A stretch of 31,208 bases of DNA from JANNAT01 sp031422555 (GCA_031422555.1 JANPLZ010000029.1:1-31208), one strand, 5' to 3'. Numbered from the stretch's first letter, positions 21,773 through 29,576 are shown. Notes: generated by a model not told the origin, from the letters alone. Program-made: numbers and translations.

Positions 21773-23149
21773 TCAGCCCGTGATCAGCGCCGAAAGATCA
21801 GCCACCGCGCGGTCGACCAAATCCGTGCGCCCGCGAGATTCCACGTTCAGCCGCAACAAGGGTTCGGTGTTGGACGCGCGCAGGTTGAACCGCCAAGTGC
21901 CAAAATCAAGGCTCAAGCCATCCAGATCGTCACGCGCGGTGGCTTGCGGGGCATAAATCGCCTCGATCCGCGCCATGCAGTCGCGCGGGCTGGCCACCGT
22001 AAAGTTGATCTCGCCCGACGATGGAAATGCGCTGCGGCGCGCGGCCAGAAGATCAGCCAGCGACGTGCCGGTGCGCCCGATCAGTTCGGCCACCAACAGC
22101 CACGGGATCATGCCGGAATCGCAGGCCATGAAATCGCGAAAGTAGTGATGCGCCGACATCTCGCCGCCATAAACCGCACCACTGTCGCGCATCGCCTGTT
22201 TCACAAACGCATGGCCGGTGCGCGAGGCTTGCACAACCCCACCCGATTTTTCAACGATATCAACGGTGTTCCAGATCACACGCGGATCGTGGATGATCCG
22301 CGCGCCGGGTTCTTTGGCCAAAAACGCTTGGGCCAACAAACCGACCACATATTCGCCGGGCACGAAGTTTCCCCGATGATCATAGAAAAAGCAACGGTCA
22401 AAATCGCCGTCCCAAGCCACGCCCAGATCGGCCCCCGCCGCCCGCACCGCCGCCGCCGTCACCGGTTGGTTTTCCGGCAACAGGGGGTTGGGAATGCCGT
22501 TGGGAAAGCTGCCATCGGGGTCGTGGTACATCCGTACAAAATCCAGCGGCGCGCCAACAGCCGTCAGCCTTGCCGCAATCGCATCAAAAGTCGGGCCAGC
22601 CGCGCCATTTCCGGCGTTGACCAGAATCTTCAACGGCCGCAGCGCGCGGGTATCGACAAAGGACAACACCTTGTCGACATAGGCGCTGCGCACCGCCTGT
22701 TCGGGCCGCCAGGTGCCCTGCCCGGCGGTGGTGAAATTGCCCTGTTCGGCCAGCGCCTTGATCGCCGCCAGCCCCGACGCCGCATCCAGCGGGGCCGATC
22801 CGCGCCGCACCATTTTCAATCCGTTGTAATCCATCGGATTGTGCGACGCGGTGACTTCGATGCCGCCATCGGCGCCCAGATGGGTGACGGCAAAATACAT
22901 CTCTTCGGTGCCCGCCAACCCCAGATCAATCACTTCGACGCCCGCCTGCATCAAGCCTTCGGTCACCGCCCCCGCCAAGGCCACCGACGATCCACGCGGA
23001 TCGCGGCCCAAGACCACGCGGCGCGCGCCCAACACCTCGGCAAAGGCGCGGCCGATGCGCAAGGCGATGTCTTCGTTCAACTGCGCACCAAGGCGGCCAC
23101 GCACATCATAGGCTGTAAAGCAGGTGTAAGTGGGCAAAGTAAACCTCAT
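21773..23149 (-). CDS. manB: Phosphomannomutase (ManB/CpsG type)
   Basis: The 458-residue alpha-D-phosphohexomutase has the phosphoserine loop TASHNPMDYNGLK (S102), the metal-binding loop DGDFDRCFFYD, the sugar-binding loop GGEMSAHHYFRDF and a C-terminal phosphate-binding segment RASNTEPLLRLNVE. The sequence and length resemble E. coli CpsG, which converts mannose-6-phosphate to mannose-1-phosphate for GDP-mannose and exopolysaccharide synthesis. Glucose phosphates may also be used by such enzymes. It is transcribed divergently from hisB, and the ATG at 23149 gives the N-terminus typical of the family (TCFTAYDVRG), although its ribosome-binding site is weak. Confidence 0.9.
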   Translation of the reverse strand: MRFTLPTYTCFTAYDVRGRLGAQLNEDIALRIGRAFAEVLGARRVVLGRDPRGSSVALAGAVTEGLMQAGVEVIDLGLAGTEEMYFAVTHLGADGGIEVTASHNPMDYNGLKMVRRGSAPLDAASGLAAIKALAEQGNFTTAGQGTWRPEQAVRSAYVDKVLSFVDTRALRPLKILVNAGNGAAGPTFDAIAARLTAVGAPLDFVRMYHDPDGSFPNGIPNPLLPENQPVTAAAVRAAGADLGVAWDGDFDRCFFYDHRGNFVPGEYVVGLLAQAFLAKEPGARIIHDPRVIWNTVDIVEKSGGVVQASRTGHAFVKQAMRDSGAVYGGEMSAHHYFRDFMACDSGMIPWLLVAELIGRTGTSLADLLAARRSAFPSSGEINFTVASPRDCMARIEAIYAPQATARDDLDGLSLDFGTWRFNLRASNTEPLLRLNVESRGRTDLVDRAVADLSALITG

Positions 23150-23230
23150 CAGCGTATCGGTGCCGCCAACCTAGCGGTGCGCCGCAGCGCCTGCCACTCC
23201 AAACGCTGCCTGCCATCCCAAACCCTGCGC

Positions 23231-23259
23231 TTTCCAAACGCCGACACCCGCCCTATAAA
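23231..23259 (+). promoter_or_regulatory. Candidate promoter for hisB
   Basis: A -35-like TTTCCA (23231-23236) and a -10-like TATAAA (23254-23259) are separated by 17 bases and lie upstream of hisB. The ribosome-binding site AAAGGGATAG follows. The -35 match is modest. Confidence 0.4.
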
Positions 23260-23285
23260 GCCGCAAACCAAAAGGGATAGCTGCG

Positions 23286-23873
23286 ATGCGCCGCGCCGAG
23301 ATCACCCGCAAAACCAATGAAACCGCGATCGCGGTGACCGTCAATCTGGATGGCACCGGCATCAGCGACATCAAAACCGGGGTCGGGTTTTTTGACCATA
23401 TGCTGGATCAGTTGGCCCGCCACGCGCTGATCGACATCAGCCTTGCCGCGACGGGCGATCTGCACATCGACGATCACCACACGGTCGAAGATTGCGGCAT
23501 CGCCTTGGGTCAGGCGGTGGCGCGGGCCTGCGGCGACAAACGCGGCATCCGGCGCTATGGTGACTGCCGACTTGCGATGGATGATGCGCAACTGGTGTGC
23601 GCGCTTGATTTGTCGGGGCGCCCCTTTCTTGTGTGGAACGTGGCGTTTCCGACCGCGAAAATCGGCAGCTTTGATACCGAATTGGTGCGCGAGTTTTTTC
23701 AGGCCTTTGCCACCCATGGCGGTATCACCCTGCATGTCGATAAAATCCACGGGCTGAACAGCCACCACATCGCCGAGGCGGCGTTCAAAGCGGTGGCGCG
23801 TGCCTTGCGGGCGGCGCTGGAACCCGATCCGCGCGGCGGGGCGGCGATCCCTTCGACCAAGGGCAGTCTGTAG
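23286..23873 (+). CDS. hisB: Imidazoleglycerol-phosphate dehydratase
   Basis: The 195-residue protein is a monofunctional HisB. It has the metal-binding and catalytic motifs FFDHMLDQLARH, DDHHTVEDCGIALG and HGLNSHHIAEAAFKA, plus the RRYGDCRLAMDDA segment. It removes water from imidazole glycerol phosphate to give imidazole acetol phosphate, the sixth step of histidine synthesis, in the cytoplasm. Length matches the family (about 195). It is followed three bases later by hisH, so the two are cotranscribed. Confidence 0.96.
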   Translation: MRRAEITRKTNETAIAVTVNLDGTGISDIKTGVGFFDHMLDQLARHALIDISLAATGDLHIDDHHTVEDCGIALGQAVARACGDKRGIRRYGDCRLAMDDAQLVCALDLSGRPFLVWNVAFPTAKIGSFDTELVREFFQAFATHGGITLHVDKIHGLNSHHIAEAAFKAVARALRAALEPDPRGGAAIPSTKGSL

Positions 23874-23876
23874 CCG

Positions 23877-24524
23877 ATGCTGACGGTGCTGGTAGATTAC
23901 GACAGCGGCAATCTGCATTCGGCGCACAAAGCCTTTGACCGCATGGCGCAAGAAGTGGGCGGCGGCACGATATTGGTGTCGCAGCACCCCGAAGACGTTG
24001 CCCGCGCCGACCGCATTGTGCTGCCCGGCGACGGGGCCTTTGCCCATTGCCGCGCCGCTTTGGGCAGTTTCGGCGGGTTGTTCGAGGCGATTGAACACGG
24101 CGTTACCCGACAGGCCAAGCCGTTCATGGGCATTTGCGTGGGTATGCAGATGATGGCCAGTTGGGGGCGCGAATACGCCGATACCCGCGGCTTTGACTGG
24201 ATCGGCGGCGAGGTGGTGAAAATCGCGCCTGCCAACCCGGCGCTCAAAGTGCCGCATATGGGCTGGAATGATCTGGTGATTGACGACGGGGCCGCAGCGC
24301 ACCCGGTTCTGGCGGGTCTTTCAACCGGGGATCACGCCTATTTCGTGCATTCCTATCATATGCAGCTTGATGCGCATGCGCAGCGGCTGGCGCATTGCGA
24401 TTATGGCGGCGATATCACCGCCATCATTGGCCGCGACACCATGATCGGCACGCAGTTTCATCCCGAAAAATCGCAAGCCACCGGGCTGCGGCTGATCGCG
24501 AATTTCTTGCGATGGAAGCCGTAA
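23877..24524 (+). CDS. hisH: Imidazole glycerol phosphate synthase, glutaminase subunit
   Basis: The 215-residue class I glutamine amidotransferase carries the catalytic triad: C87 in MGICVGMQMM, and H195 and E197 in TQFHPEKSQ. The N-terminal VDYDSGNLHSAHKAF and VLPGDGAFAHC are typical of HisH. It supplies ammonia from glutamine to HisF, which is encoded 2.4 kb downstream in the same direction. It starts three bases after hisB and ends only six bases from the oppositely transcribed exporter gene. Confidence 0.96.
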   Translation: MLTVLVDYDSGNLHSAHKAFDRMAQEVGGGTILVSQHPEDVARADRIVLPGDGAFAHCRAALGSFGGLFEAIEHGVTRQAKPFMGICVGMQMMASWGREYADTRGFDWIGGEVVKIAPANPALKVPHMGWNDLVIDDGAAAHPVLAGLSTGDHAYFVHSYHMQLDAHAQRLAHCDYGGDITAIIGRDTMIGTQFHPEKSQATGLRLIANFLRWKP

Positions 24525-24530
24525 GCGGCG

Positions 24531-25415
24531 TTACCACGCCTGCCACCTGCGCCACAGCCGCCCGTCAATCGCCGCCAGCCCGGCAGCAATCAGGGCAAAC
24601 CCCGCCAGATGCCGGGGCTGGATGGATTGTTTCAACACAACCACCCCCAGCAGCGTGGCCGACACCGGAATAAGAAACGTCACCAGCGACAGATTGATCG
24701 CCCCCGCCGAGGCCAGCAGCCGGAAAAAGATCAGATAGGCCAGCGCGGTTGACAGCGCCGCCAGACCGATCACCGCAGCTATCACCGGCAGCGCGGGCAC
24801 GGGCATGGCCTGCGGTTGGTCCAGCCACAGCCAGACCGGCAACAGCATCAGCGTCGAACAGGCAACCTGCCCAAAGGCGATGGTCAAAGGTGCCGCCCCC
24901 AGCGCCCGAAACCTGCGCGCCCAAAGCGCCGCCAACCCGTAGAAAAACGCGGCCAGCAAACAGCCCGCCGACGCCCAGGCATCGCCGCGCACCATGCCGC
25001 CCATCATCACCACCACCCCCGCAAAGCCCAAAGCCAACCCAACAGCCTTGGCGGCTGTGATCTTTTCATCCGCGGTCAGCAGATGCGCCAGAATCAGGCT
25101 CCACAGCGGGGTGGTGGCGTTCAGGATCGCGGCCATCGCCCCGGTGATCTGGCCCTGGGCCACGGCAAACAATGTAAACGGCACCAGGTTGTTCAAAAAA
25201 CCCATGCCGATCAGCGCCATCCACAGCGCCCGGCCCTTGGGAAAGCGGCCACCGGTGGCGACAATCGCCGTGGCCAAAAACACCGCCCCCAGTGCCACCC
25301 GCCCCCACACCACCGAAAGCGGCGGCAGGCCCTGCAAGGCCACATCAACAAAAAAGAACGACCCGCCCCATAAAAGGGACAGGCCGATCAATCGTATCCA
25401 GTCTTTCGCCGACAT
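24531..25415 (-). CDS. EamA/DMT-family membrane transporter
   Basis: The 294-residue protein has ten predicted hydrophobic segments in two homologous halves, as usual for drug/metabolite exporters (EamA domains at about 8-140 and 150-285). Typical features are SLLWGGSFFFV at the first helix and an alternating pattern of Ala/Gly-rich helices. Such proteins export amino acids or other metabolites across the inner membrane; the substrate is unknown. I chose the ATG at 25415 because AGGGGG lies upstream at a good distance; the frame extends to 25448 with no better signal. It is transcribed against the his genes. Confidence 0.88.
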   Translation of the reverse strand: MSAKDWIRLIGLSLLWGGSFFFVDVALQGLPPLSVVWGRVALGAVFLATAIVATGGRFPKGRALWMALIGMGFLNNLVPFTLFAVAQGQITGAMAAILNATTPLWSLILAHLLTADEKITAAKAVGLALGFAGVVVMMGGMVRGDAWASAGCLLAAFFYGLAALWARRFRALGAAPLTIAFGQVACSTLMLLPVWLWLDQPQAMPVPALPVIAAVIGLAALSTALAYLIFFRLLASAGAINLSLVTFLIPVSATLLGVVVLKQSIQPRHLAGFALIAAGLAAIDGRLWRRWQAW

Positions 25416-25511
25416 TGCCGCACCCCCTGATCTGCCCGTTCCTAGCACGGGAAATCCAGCGGACGCGACCCGAAGCCTGCGGTTTGCAGATCACGGTTTT
25501 CGGGGCGGGAT

Positions 25512-25904
25512 TTACTTCACGCGGGTCCAGGTGCCGCCATCGCGACAAATGCCCAACACGCAGCCGCGCACGGCCAGCTTGTCGCCGGTCAGCGTCATGT
25601 CGGAATTATAGGTCTTGTCGCGGTCCGGGCTCCAGACTTGGCCATCGTCATACAGACCGTCTGGATAGGCGACCATATCCCAGATGATGTTCTTGCCGAT
25701 GTTATCGCTTTTCAGCTCGGCACCGGTGCTGTCAAAAGATTTGATCAGCTTGCCACAGAACGCCGGGCCGCAAGCGGCAACTTTGACATGGCCGTAGTTG
25801 CCATTGTCATCGGCTTTGGTTTGCCACACACCTTCAACCGGATCGGCAAAGGCGGTGGTGGCGGCGAAAAGGAACGCAGCGGACAGTGTCAGTTTCTTTA
25901 GCAT
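25512..25904 (-). CDS. DUF2147-family periplasmic protein
   Basis: The 130-residue product has an N-terminal signal peptide (MLKKLTLSAAFLFAATTAFA, cleavage likely before DP at about residue 21). The mature domain has the DUF2147 features: GVWQTKADD near its start, paired cysteines in CGPAFCGKL, DMVAYPDGLYDDGQVWSPDRDKTY, and GCVLGICRDGGTWTRV at the end. The family has no firm biochemical role. The start at 25904 has a strong ribosome-binding site (GGGAGGA). The gene is divergent from hisA. Confidence 0.88.
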   Translation of the reverse strand: MLKKLTLSAAFLFAATTAFADPVEGVWQTKADDNGNYGHVKVAACGPAFCGKLIKSFDSTGAELKSDNIGKNIIWDMVAYPDGLYDDGQVWSPDRDKTYNSDMTLTGDKLAVRGCVLGICRDGGTWTRVK

Positions 25905-26061
25905 GGTAAATCCTCCCTCAAGGCTGGCTGCAGTTTTCGCTGAAATTTCGAACCAATCAAGCGTGACGTGGGGTCGCCGGCCAATTGCAGCCGCGCATTC
26001 AGGCTCTTGGCAAAAGGGCAGCGCTTGGCATATCCCACCCAGAACTGACAAAGGGCGCGCC

Positions 26062-26781
26062 ATGATCCTCTATCCTGCGATTGATCTGAAAGACGGCCAC
26101 TGTGTGCGCCTGCTGCGCGGCGAGATGGCGGATGCCACCGTGTTTGGCGATGATCCGGCGGCACAGGCGCTGGCGTTTCAGGGGGCGGGCTGTGACTGGC
26201 TGCATCTGGTCGATCTGAACGGGGCGTTTGCCGGTGTGCCGGTGAACGGTGCAGCGATCCGGGCGATTTTGGCCGCGGTGTCGGTGCCGGTGCAACTGGG
26301 CGGCGGCATCCGCGACATGGCGACGATCCAGATGTGGCTGCACGCCGGGATTGCGCGGGTGATTCTGGGCACGGTGGCGGTGGAAAACCCCGATCTGGTG
26401 CGCAGCGCCGCCCGCGCCTTTCCGGGGCAGATTGCGGTGGGCATTGACGCGCGCGCGGGCCTTGTCGCCACCAAGGGCTGGGCCACCAAAACCGATGTGC
26501 AGGCATCCGATCTGGCGCTGCGCTTTGAAGACGCCGGCGTCGCCGCAATCATCTATACCGATATCGACCGCGATGGCGCGATGGGTGGGCCAAACACCGA
26601 GGCCACTGTCGCACTGGCCAAGACGATGACGATCCCGGTGATTGCGTCAGGCGGTGTGGCATCCATGGCCGATCTGCTGGCGCTGCGCGACACCGGGGTG
26701 ATCGCCGGTGCGATTTCGGGCCGCGCGCTTTATGATGGCGCGATTGATCTGAACGCTGCCTTGCTGGCCTTGCGCCGCTGA
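26062..26781 (+). CDS. hisA: ProFAR isomerase, histidine biosynthesis
   Basis: The 239-residue TIM-barrel enzyme has catalytic aspartates in AIDLKDGHCVRL (D8) and in YTDIDRDGAMGG, with phosphate-binding glycines in QLGGGIR and IASGGVAS. It isomerises ProFAR to PRFAR, the substrate of HisFH. The ATG at 26062 is supported by AAAGGGCG upstream; the longer open frame from 25798 overlaps the divergent DUF2147 gene and is not credible. A TTGGCA/ATATCC pair with 17-base spacing at 26007-26035 could be its promoter. Downstream lies a repeat and hairpin region before hisF. Confidence 0.96.
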   Translation: MILYPAIDLKDGHCVRLLRGEMADATVFGDDPAAQALAFQGAGCDWLHLVDLNGAFAGVPVNGAAIRAILAAVSVPVQLGGGIRDMATIQMWLHAGIARVILGTVAVENPDLVRSAARAFPGQIAVGIDARAGLVATKGWATKTDVQASDLALRFEDAGVAAIIYTDIDRDGAMGGPNTEATVALAKTMTIPVIASGGVASMADLLALRDTGVIAGAISGRALYDGAIDLNAALLALRR

Positions 26782-26810
26782 TTTCATTTTGGAAAAAATA
26801 CTCTCGGGGG
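26782..26810 (+). repeat. Dispersed intergenic element, copy 3
   Basis: TTTCATTTTGG, a short A-rich spacer, ATACTC and a run of G follow the hisA stop codon without a gap. The box is the same as that on the minus strand at 13826-13847 and similar to 4511-4539. In two of three copies it lies just downstream of a gene end in the same orientation. Confidence 0.65.
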
Positions 26811-26812
26811 CA

Positions 26813-26888
26813 GCATTTGCCCGGCAAATGCGACAGGGGGCAGACAGCCCCCGTCTTGGGGCAGCATTTGGGCAGACAGCCCCCTTTT
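26813..26888 (+). terminator. Hairpin cluster between hisA and hisF
   Basis: Three hairpins follow the repeat. The first has arms GCATTTGCC and GGCAAATGC (26813-26831), the second GGGGGC and GCCCCC around AGACA (26836-26852), and the third GGGC and GCCC around the same AGACA loop (26870-26882), followed by CCTTTT. The AGACA-loop hairpin appears twice, which suggests a small local duplication. The last one could work as a rho-independent terminator, so hisFE may have their own promoter. Confidence 0.5.
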
Positions 26889-26919
26889 CGCGCGCGCCCT
26901 GTCACGCTAGGGTGCCCGC

Positions 26920-27681
26920 ATGTTAAAAACCCGCCTGATCCCCTGCCTTGATGTCGCCGATGGCCGCATCGTCAAAGGCGTCAACTTTACCCAGCTGCGC
27001 GATGCGGGCGATCCGGTGGAAGCCGCGCGCGCCTATGATGCGGCAGGCGCGGATGAGCTGTGTTTTCTGGACATCATGGCCACCGAACAAAACCGCGCCA
27101 CGATGTTTGATCTGGTGACCCGCACCGCCGAGGCCTGTTTCATGCCGCTGACAGTGGGCGGCGGCGTGCGCACGCCGGACGAGGTGCGCGCGCAGTTGTT
27201 GGCGGGGGCAGACAAGGTATCGTTCAACTCGGCTGCCGTGGCCGATCCCGATGTGGTGGCGCAGGCGGCGGCGCGCTTTGGCAGCCAGTGCATCGTGGTG
27301 GCGATTGACGCCAAAACCGTTGCCCCGGGGCAATGGCAGATTTTCACCCATGGCGGGCGGCGCGCCACCGGCATTGACGCGGTCGCGTTTGCCAAGCTGG
27401 TGGCGGCCAAGGGGGCGGGCGAAATCCTTTTGACTTCGATGGACCGCGACGGCACCAAAGCCGGGTTCAATCTGGGGCTGACGCGGGCGATTTCGGACGC
27501 GGTGACCATCCCGGTCATCGCCTCGGGCGGGGTGGGCAACCTTGATCATCTGGTCGACGGTGTGCTTTTGGGTGGGGCATCGGCGGTGCTGGCTGCGTCA
27601 ATTTTCCATTTTGGCGAATTTACCATTCCGCAGGCCAAAGCCCATATGGCGGCGGCTGGCATTCCGATGAGGCTGACATGA
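26920..27681 (+). CDS. hisF: Imidazole glycerol phosphate synthase, cyclase subunit
   Basis: The 253-residue TIM barrel has D11 in IPCLDVADGRIVKGV and the second catalytic aspartate in TSMDRDGTKAGF. The glycine-rich phosphate sites LTVGGGVRT and IASGGVGN are also intact. With HisH it converts PRFAR and ammonia to imidazole glycerol phosphate and AICAR. The helix after strand 2 reads LDIMATEQNRATM, where many HisF proteins have LDITAS, a mild variant. Its stop codon overlaps hisE (ATGA). Confidence 0.96.
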   Translation: MLKTRLIPCLDVADGRIVKGVNFTQLRDAGDPVEAARAYDAAGADELCFLDIMATEQNRATMFDLVTRTAEACFMPLTVGGGVRTPDEVRAQLLAGADKVSFNSAAVADPDVVAQAAARFGSQCIVVAIDAKTVAPGQWQIFTHGGRRATGIDAVAFAKLVAAKGAGEILLTSMDRDGTKAGFNLGLTRAISDAVTIPVIASGGVGNLDHLVDGVLLGGASAVLAASIFHFGEFTIPQAKAHMAAAGIPMRLT

Positions 27682-27986
27682 CAGCGCTGGACCGCCTTGC
27701 CGCCACCATTGCAGCGCGAAAAGGCGCTGATCCCGAAACCTCGTGGACGGCAAACCTGCTGGCCGCCGGCCCCGAAAAATGCGCCGAAAAATTTGGCGAA
27801 GAGGCGATAGAGGCCATCATCGAAGCCGTCAAAGGCGACCGCGCCCGCCTGATCGCCGAGGCGGGCGATGTGGTTTATCATCTGCTGGTGATGCTGGCCG
27901 CGCGCGACCTTACCCTCGCGGATGTGCAGGCCGAGTTGGAACGCCGCGAGGGCAGGTCAGGGATCGCCGAAAAAGCGGGGCGGTGA
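27678..27986 (+). CDS. hisE: Phosphoribosyl-ATP pyrophosphatase
   Basis: The 102-residue protein is a stand-alone HisE of the MazG-like all-helical fold, with SWTANLLAAGPEKCAEKFGEEAIEAIIEA and AEAGDVVYHLLVMLAARDL providing the acidic metal-binding residues. It hydrolyses phosphoribosyl-ATP to phosphoribosyl-AMP, the second step of histidine synthesis. It overlaps hisF by four bases. A separate hisI gene is expected elsewhere in the genome. Confidence 0.95.
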   Translation: MTALDRLAATIAARKGADPETSWTANLLAAGPEKCAEKFGEEAIEAIIEAVKGDRARLIAEAGDVVYHLLVMLAARDLTLADVQAELERREGRSGIAEKAGR

Positions 27987-28000
27987 AGCAGGACGGTGCC

Positions 28001-28043
28001 AAATTTTTTCGAAAAAATTTGCAAAATCCTTCACAGGATTTTG
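28001..28043 (-). terminator. Terminator between convergent hisE and CoA-binding genes
   Basis: An 8-bp stem (CAAAATCC at 28022-28029, GGATTTTG at 28036-28043) lies just past the stop codon of the leftward CoA-binding gene. On the minus strand it is followed by CAAATTTTTTCG. The 20-bp perfect palindrome AAATTTTTTCGAAAAAATTT (28001-28020) adjoins it and could serve as a second stem, including for rightward transcripts from hisE. Confidence 0.7.
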
Positions 28044-28046
28044 GTT

Positions 28047-28469
28047 CTACAATCCCAACCGCGGAATTTCAATCGCAGGGCAGCGGTCCATCACCACCTC
28101 CAACCCGGCGGCGCGGGCCACATCGGCTGCAGCATCATTGATCACACCCAACTGCATCCAAACTACGCCCGCTCCGATGGCAATCGCCTCGGCAACCACC
28201 GGGCCCACCTCGTCGGGGCGGCGGAAAATATCAACCATATCAACCGGATGGCCAATGTCGGCCAGACTGGCGCGCACCGGCTCGCCCAACCCGCTGTCAC
28301 GGCCCACTTGCCCCGGATTGACCGGGATCACCCGGTAGCCACGGCTGTGCAGATACCTTGCCACGCCGTTGCTGGGCCGGTCAGCCTTGGGCGACCAGCC
28401 GACCACGGCGATGATTTTGACGGAAGTCAGAATCTCGCGCAGTTCGGCATCAGTATTTGTATCGGCCAT
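28047..28469 (-). CDS. CoA-binding domain protein (YccU-like)
   Basis: The 140-residue protein is a single Rossmann-like CoA_binding domain with the N-terminal VVGWSPKADRPSNGVARYL loop, RVIPVNPGQ and the C-terminal signature MDRCPAIEIPRL. The family resembles the N-terminal domain of succinyl-CoA synthetase alpha and is thought to bind CoA; the cellular role is not known. The ATG at 28469 is chosen because GGGG lies six bases upstream; an ATG at 28475 would remove that spacing. An intrinsic terminator sits only about 13 bases upstream of the start, so the gene is either regulated by attenuation or served by readthrough. Confidence 0.9.
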   Translation of the reverse strand: MADTNTDAELREILTSVKIIAVVGWSPKADRPSNGVARYLHSRGYRVIPVNPGQVGRDSGLGEPVRASLADIGHPVDMVDIFRRPDEVGPVVAEAIAIGAGVVWMQLGVINDAAADVARAAGLEVVMDRCPAIEIPRLGL

Positions 28470-28481
28470 GATCATCCCCAG

Positions 28482-28513
28482 AAAAAAGCGCCCAAGCCTA
28501 AGGCTGGGGCGCT
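28482..28513 (-). terminator. Intrinsic terminator immediately upstream of the CoA-binding gene
   Basis: On the minus strand, a stem of seven pairs (AGCGCCC/GGGCGCT), one mismatch and four more pairs, with a three-base loop, is followed by six T (28487-28482). It is a textbook rho-independent terminator, and it ends close to the ribosome-binding site of the gene at 28469. Confidence 0.8.
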
Positions 28514-28573
28514 AAGGTGTGGAACGAGGGACAGTGAACCAAAGCTACGGAAGTTCCGGGTCCGTAGCTTCAC
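28482..28573 (-). ncRNA. Candidate small RNA or terminator-bearing leader (about 92 nt)
   Basis: Between rlmB and the CoA-binding gene, the minus strand can encode a compact RNA. Its 5' end would be GTGAAGCTACGGA, pairing with TCCGTAGCTT and then TTCAC to form an extended hairpin; a single-stranded CACTGTCCCTCGTTCC region follows, and then the terminator at 28513-28482. A promoter-like pair lies upstream at the correct spacing. It could be a free-standing sRNA, or a leader that controls the CoA-binding gene by attenuation. I do not recognise a named RNA family. Confidence 0.5.
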
Positions 28574-28578
28574 ATTTA

Positions 28579-28606
28579 CAGATAGGAACCTTAATGCCGC
28601 GTTAAA
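28579..28606 (-). promoter_or_regulatory. Candidate promoter of the small RNA/leader
   Basis: On the minus strand, TTTAAC (28606-28601) and TATCTG (28584-28579) are 16 bases apart, and the predicted RNA start at 28573 follows the -10 box by five bases. The matches are moderate, but the position relative to the hairpins is right. Confidence 0.4.
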
Positions 28607-28654
28607 GTGCGCGTCGCGTATTTGTGATCCGCCTGCGGTTGGCATCGGCCTGCC

Positions 28655-29440
28655 CTACCGCACCGAGGCTGCATAAAGCCCGACGGCGGCGGCGTTCGAC
28701 ACATTCAGACTGCCAAATGCGCCAGAGAAAGGAATGCGCGCGATCACATCGCAGGTTTCGCGGGTCTTGTCGCGCAAGCCCGGCCCTTCGGCCCCCAGAA
28801 CCAGCGCCACCGCGCGTTTGCCCGCCTGCGCCATCGCCACCTGCAGATCCACGGTGCCGTCGCCGTCCAGCCCGATCAGCACATAACCGTAGGTTTTCAA
28901 TTCCGCCATCGCATCGGCCAGATTGGTGACTTTCAGGTAGGGCTGACGCTCCAGCGCCCCACTGGCGGTTTTGGCCAAAGCGCCGGTTTCGGGCGCGGAA
29001 TGGTGGCGGGGGGCGATCACCGCGCGCGCGCCAAACACCTCGGCTGACCGCAGCACCGCGCCCACGTTGTGCGGATCGGTGACCCGGTCCAGCACGACGA
29101 TCAACGGATTGCCGGTGCCCGAGATGGCAATATCCGCCAGCTTACCCCAGTTCAGCACCCGCACTTCCATCGCGGCCCCCTGATGCACCGACCCTTCGTC
29201 AATCGGCACGTCAAAGCGGCGCGGATCGGCGATTTGCGGTGCGATCCCGGCAAAGGCCACCGCGTCTTGCAGCTTGTCCAGCGCGTTTTTGGTGACCACC
29301 AGTTGCAGCTTTTCGCGGCCCGGGTTCATCAGCGCATCGCGCACCGCGTGCAGGCCGAACAGCCAGACGGTTTCGCGCGCCTCGGCCCGGCGGTTGCGTT
29401 CTTTGTCCACCACCCAGGTTGGTTTTTTATCGCCCGACAT
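28655..29440 (-). CDS. rlmB: 23S rRNA (guanosine-2'-O-)-methyltransferase RlmB-like (TrmH/SpoU family)
   Basis: The 261-residue SPOUT methyltransferase has an N-terminal RNA-binding domain (WLFGLHAVRDALMNPGR) and the three SpoU motifs: RVTDPHNVGAVLRSAEVFGA, VLGAEGPGL and SLNVSNAAAVGLYAA, which form the trefoil knot and bind SAM. RlmB methylates the ribose of a guanosine in 23S rRNA. A related TrmH-family target is possible. I chose the ATG at 29440 because AAGGGG lies upstream; the frame stays open to 29530. It is divergent from the tRNA gene. Confidence 0.88.
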   Translation of the reverse strand: MSGDKKPTWVVDKERNRRAEARETVWLFGLHAVRDALMNPGREKLQLVVTKNALDKLQDAVAFAGIAPQIADPRRFDVPIDEGSVHQGAAMEVRVLNWGKLADIAISGTGNPLIVVLDRVTDPHNVGAVLRSAEVFGARAVIAPRHHSAPETGALAKTASGALERQPYLKVTNLADAMAELKTYGYVLIGLDGDGTVDLQVAMAQAGKRAVALVLGAEGPGLRDKTRETCDVIARIPFSGAFGSLNVSNAAAVGLYAASVR

Positions 29441-29536
29441 CGCAGCCCCTTGCACTCTTTTAGGGGCAGACCATGGGGCCACAACGCGGGCCAAAGCAAG
29501 CCGAAATGCGATCCGGCCCAAGCTGTGCATTTCGCC

Positions 29537-29565
29537 TTGACGCCCCCCGACCCCTTCGCTAATGC
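29537..29565 (+). promoter_or_regulatory. Promoter of the tRNA gene
   Basis: TTGACG (29537-29542) and TAATGC (29560-29565) are separated by exactly 17 bases. The mature tRNA starts 11 bases after the -10 box. This is the best sigma-70-type promoter seen in the window, and it implies that the tRNA gene is transcribed on its own. Confidence 0.7.
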
Positions 29566-29576
29566 CTGCCCTTAGT

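Noticed and set aside
21944..23320. A 458-codon frame opposite the phosphomannomutase gene
   Set aside because: It mirrors manB almost exactly, has a low-complexity basic composition and lacks a ribosome-binding site.
28001..28020. The 20-bp perfect palindrome as a regulator binding site
   Set aside because: It lies between two convergent gene ends next to a second hairpin, so a role in transcription termination is simpler.
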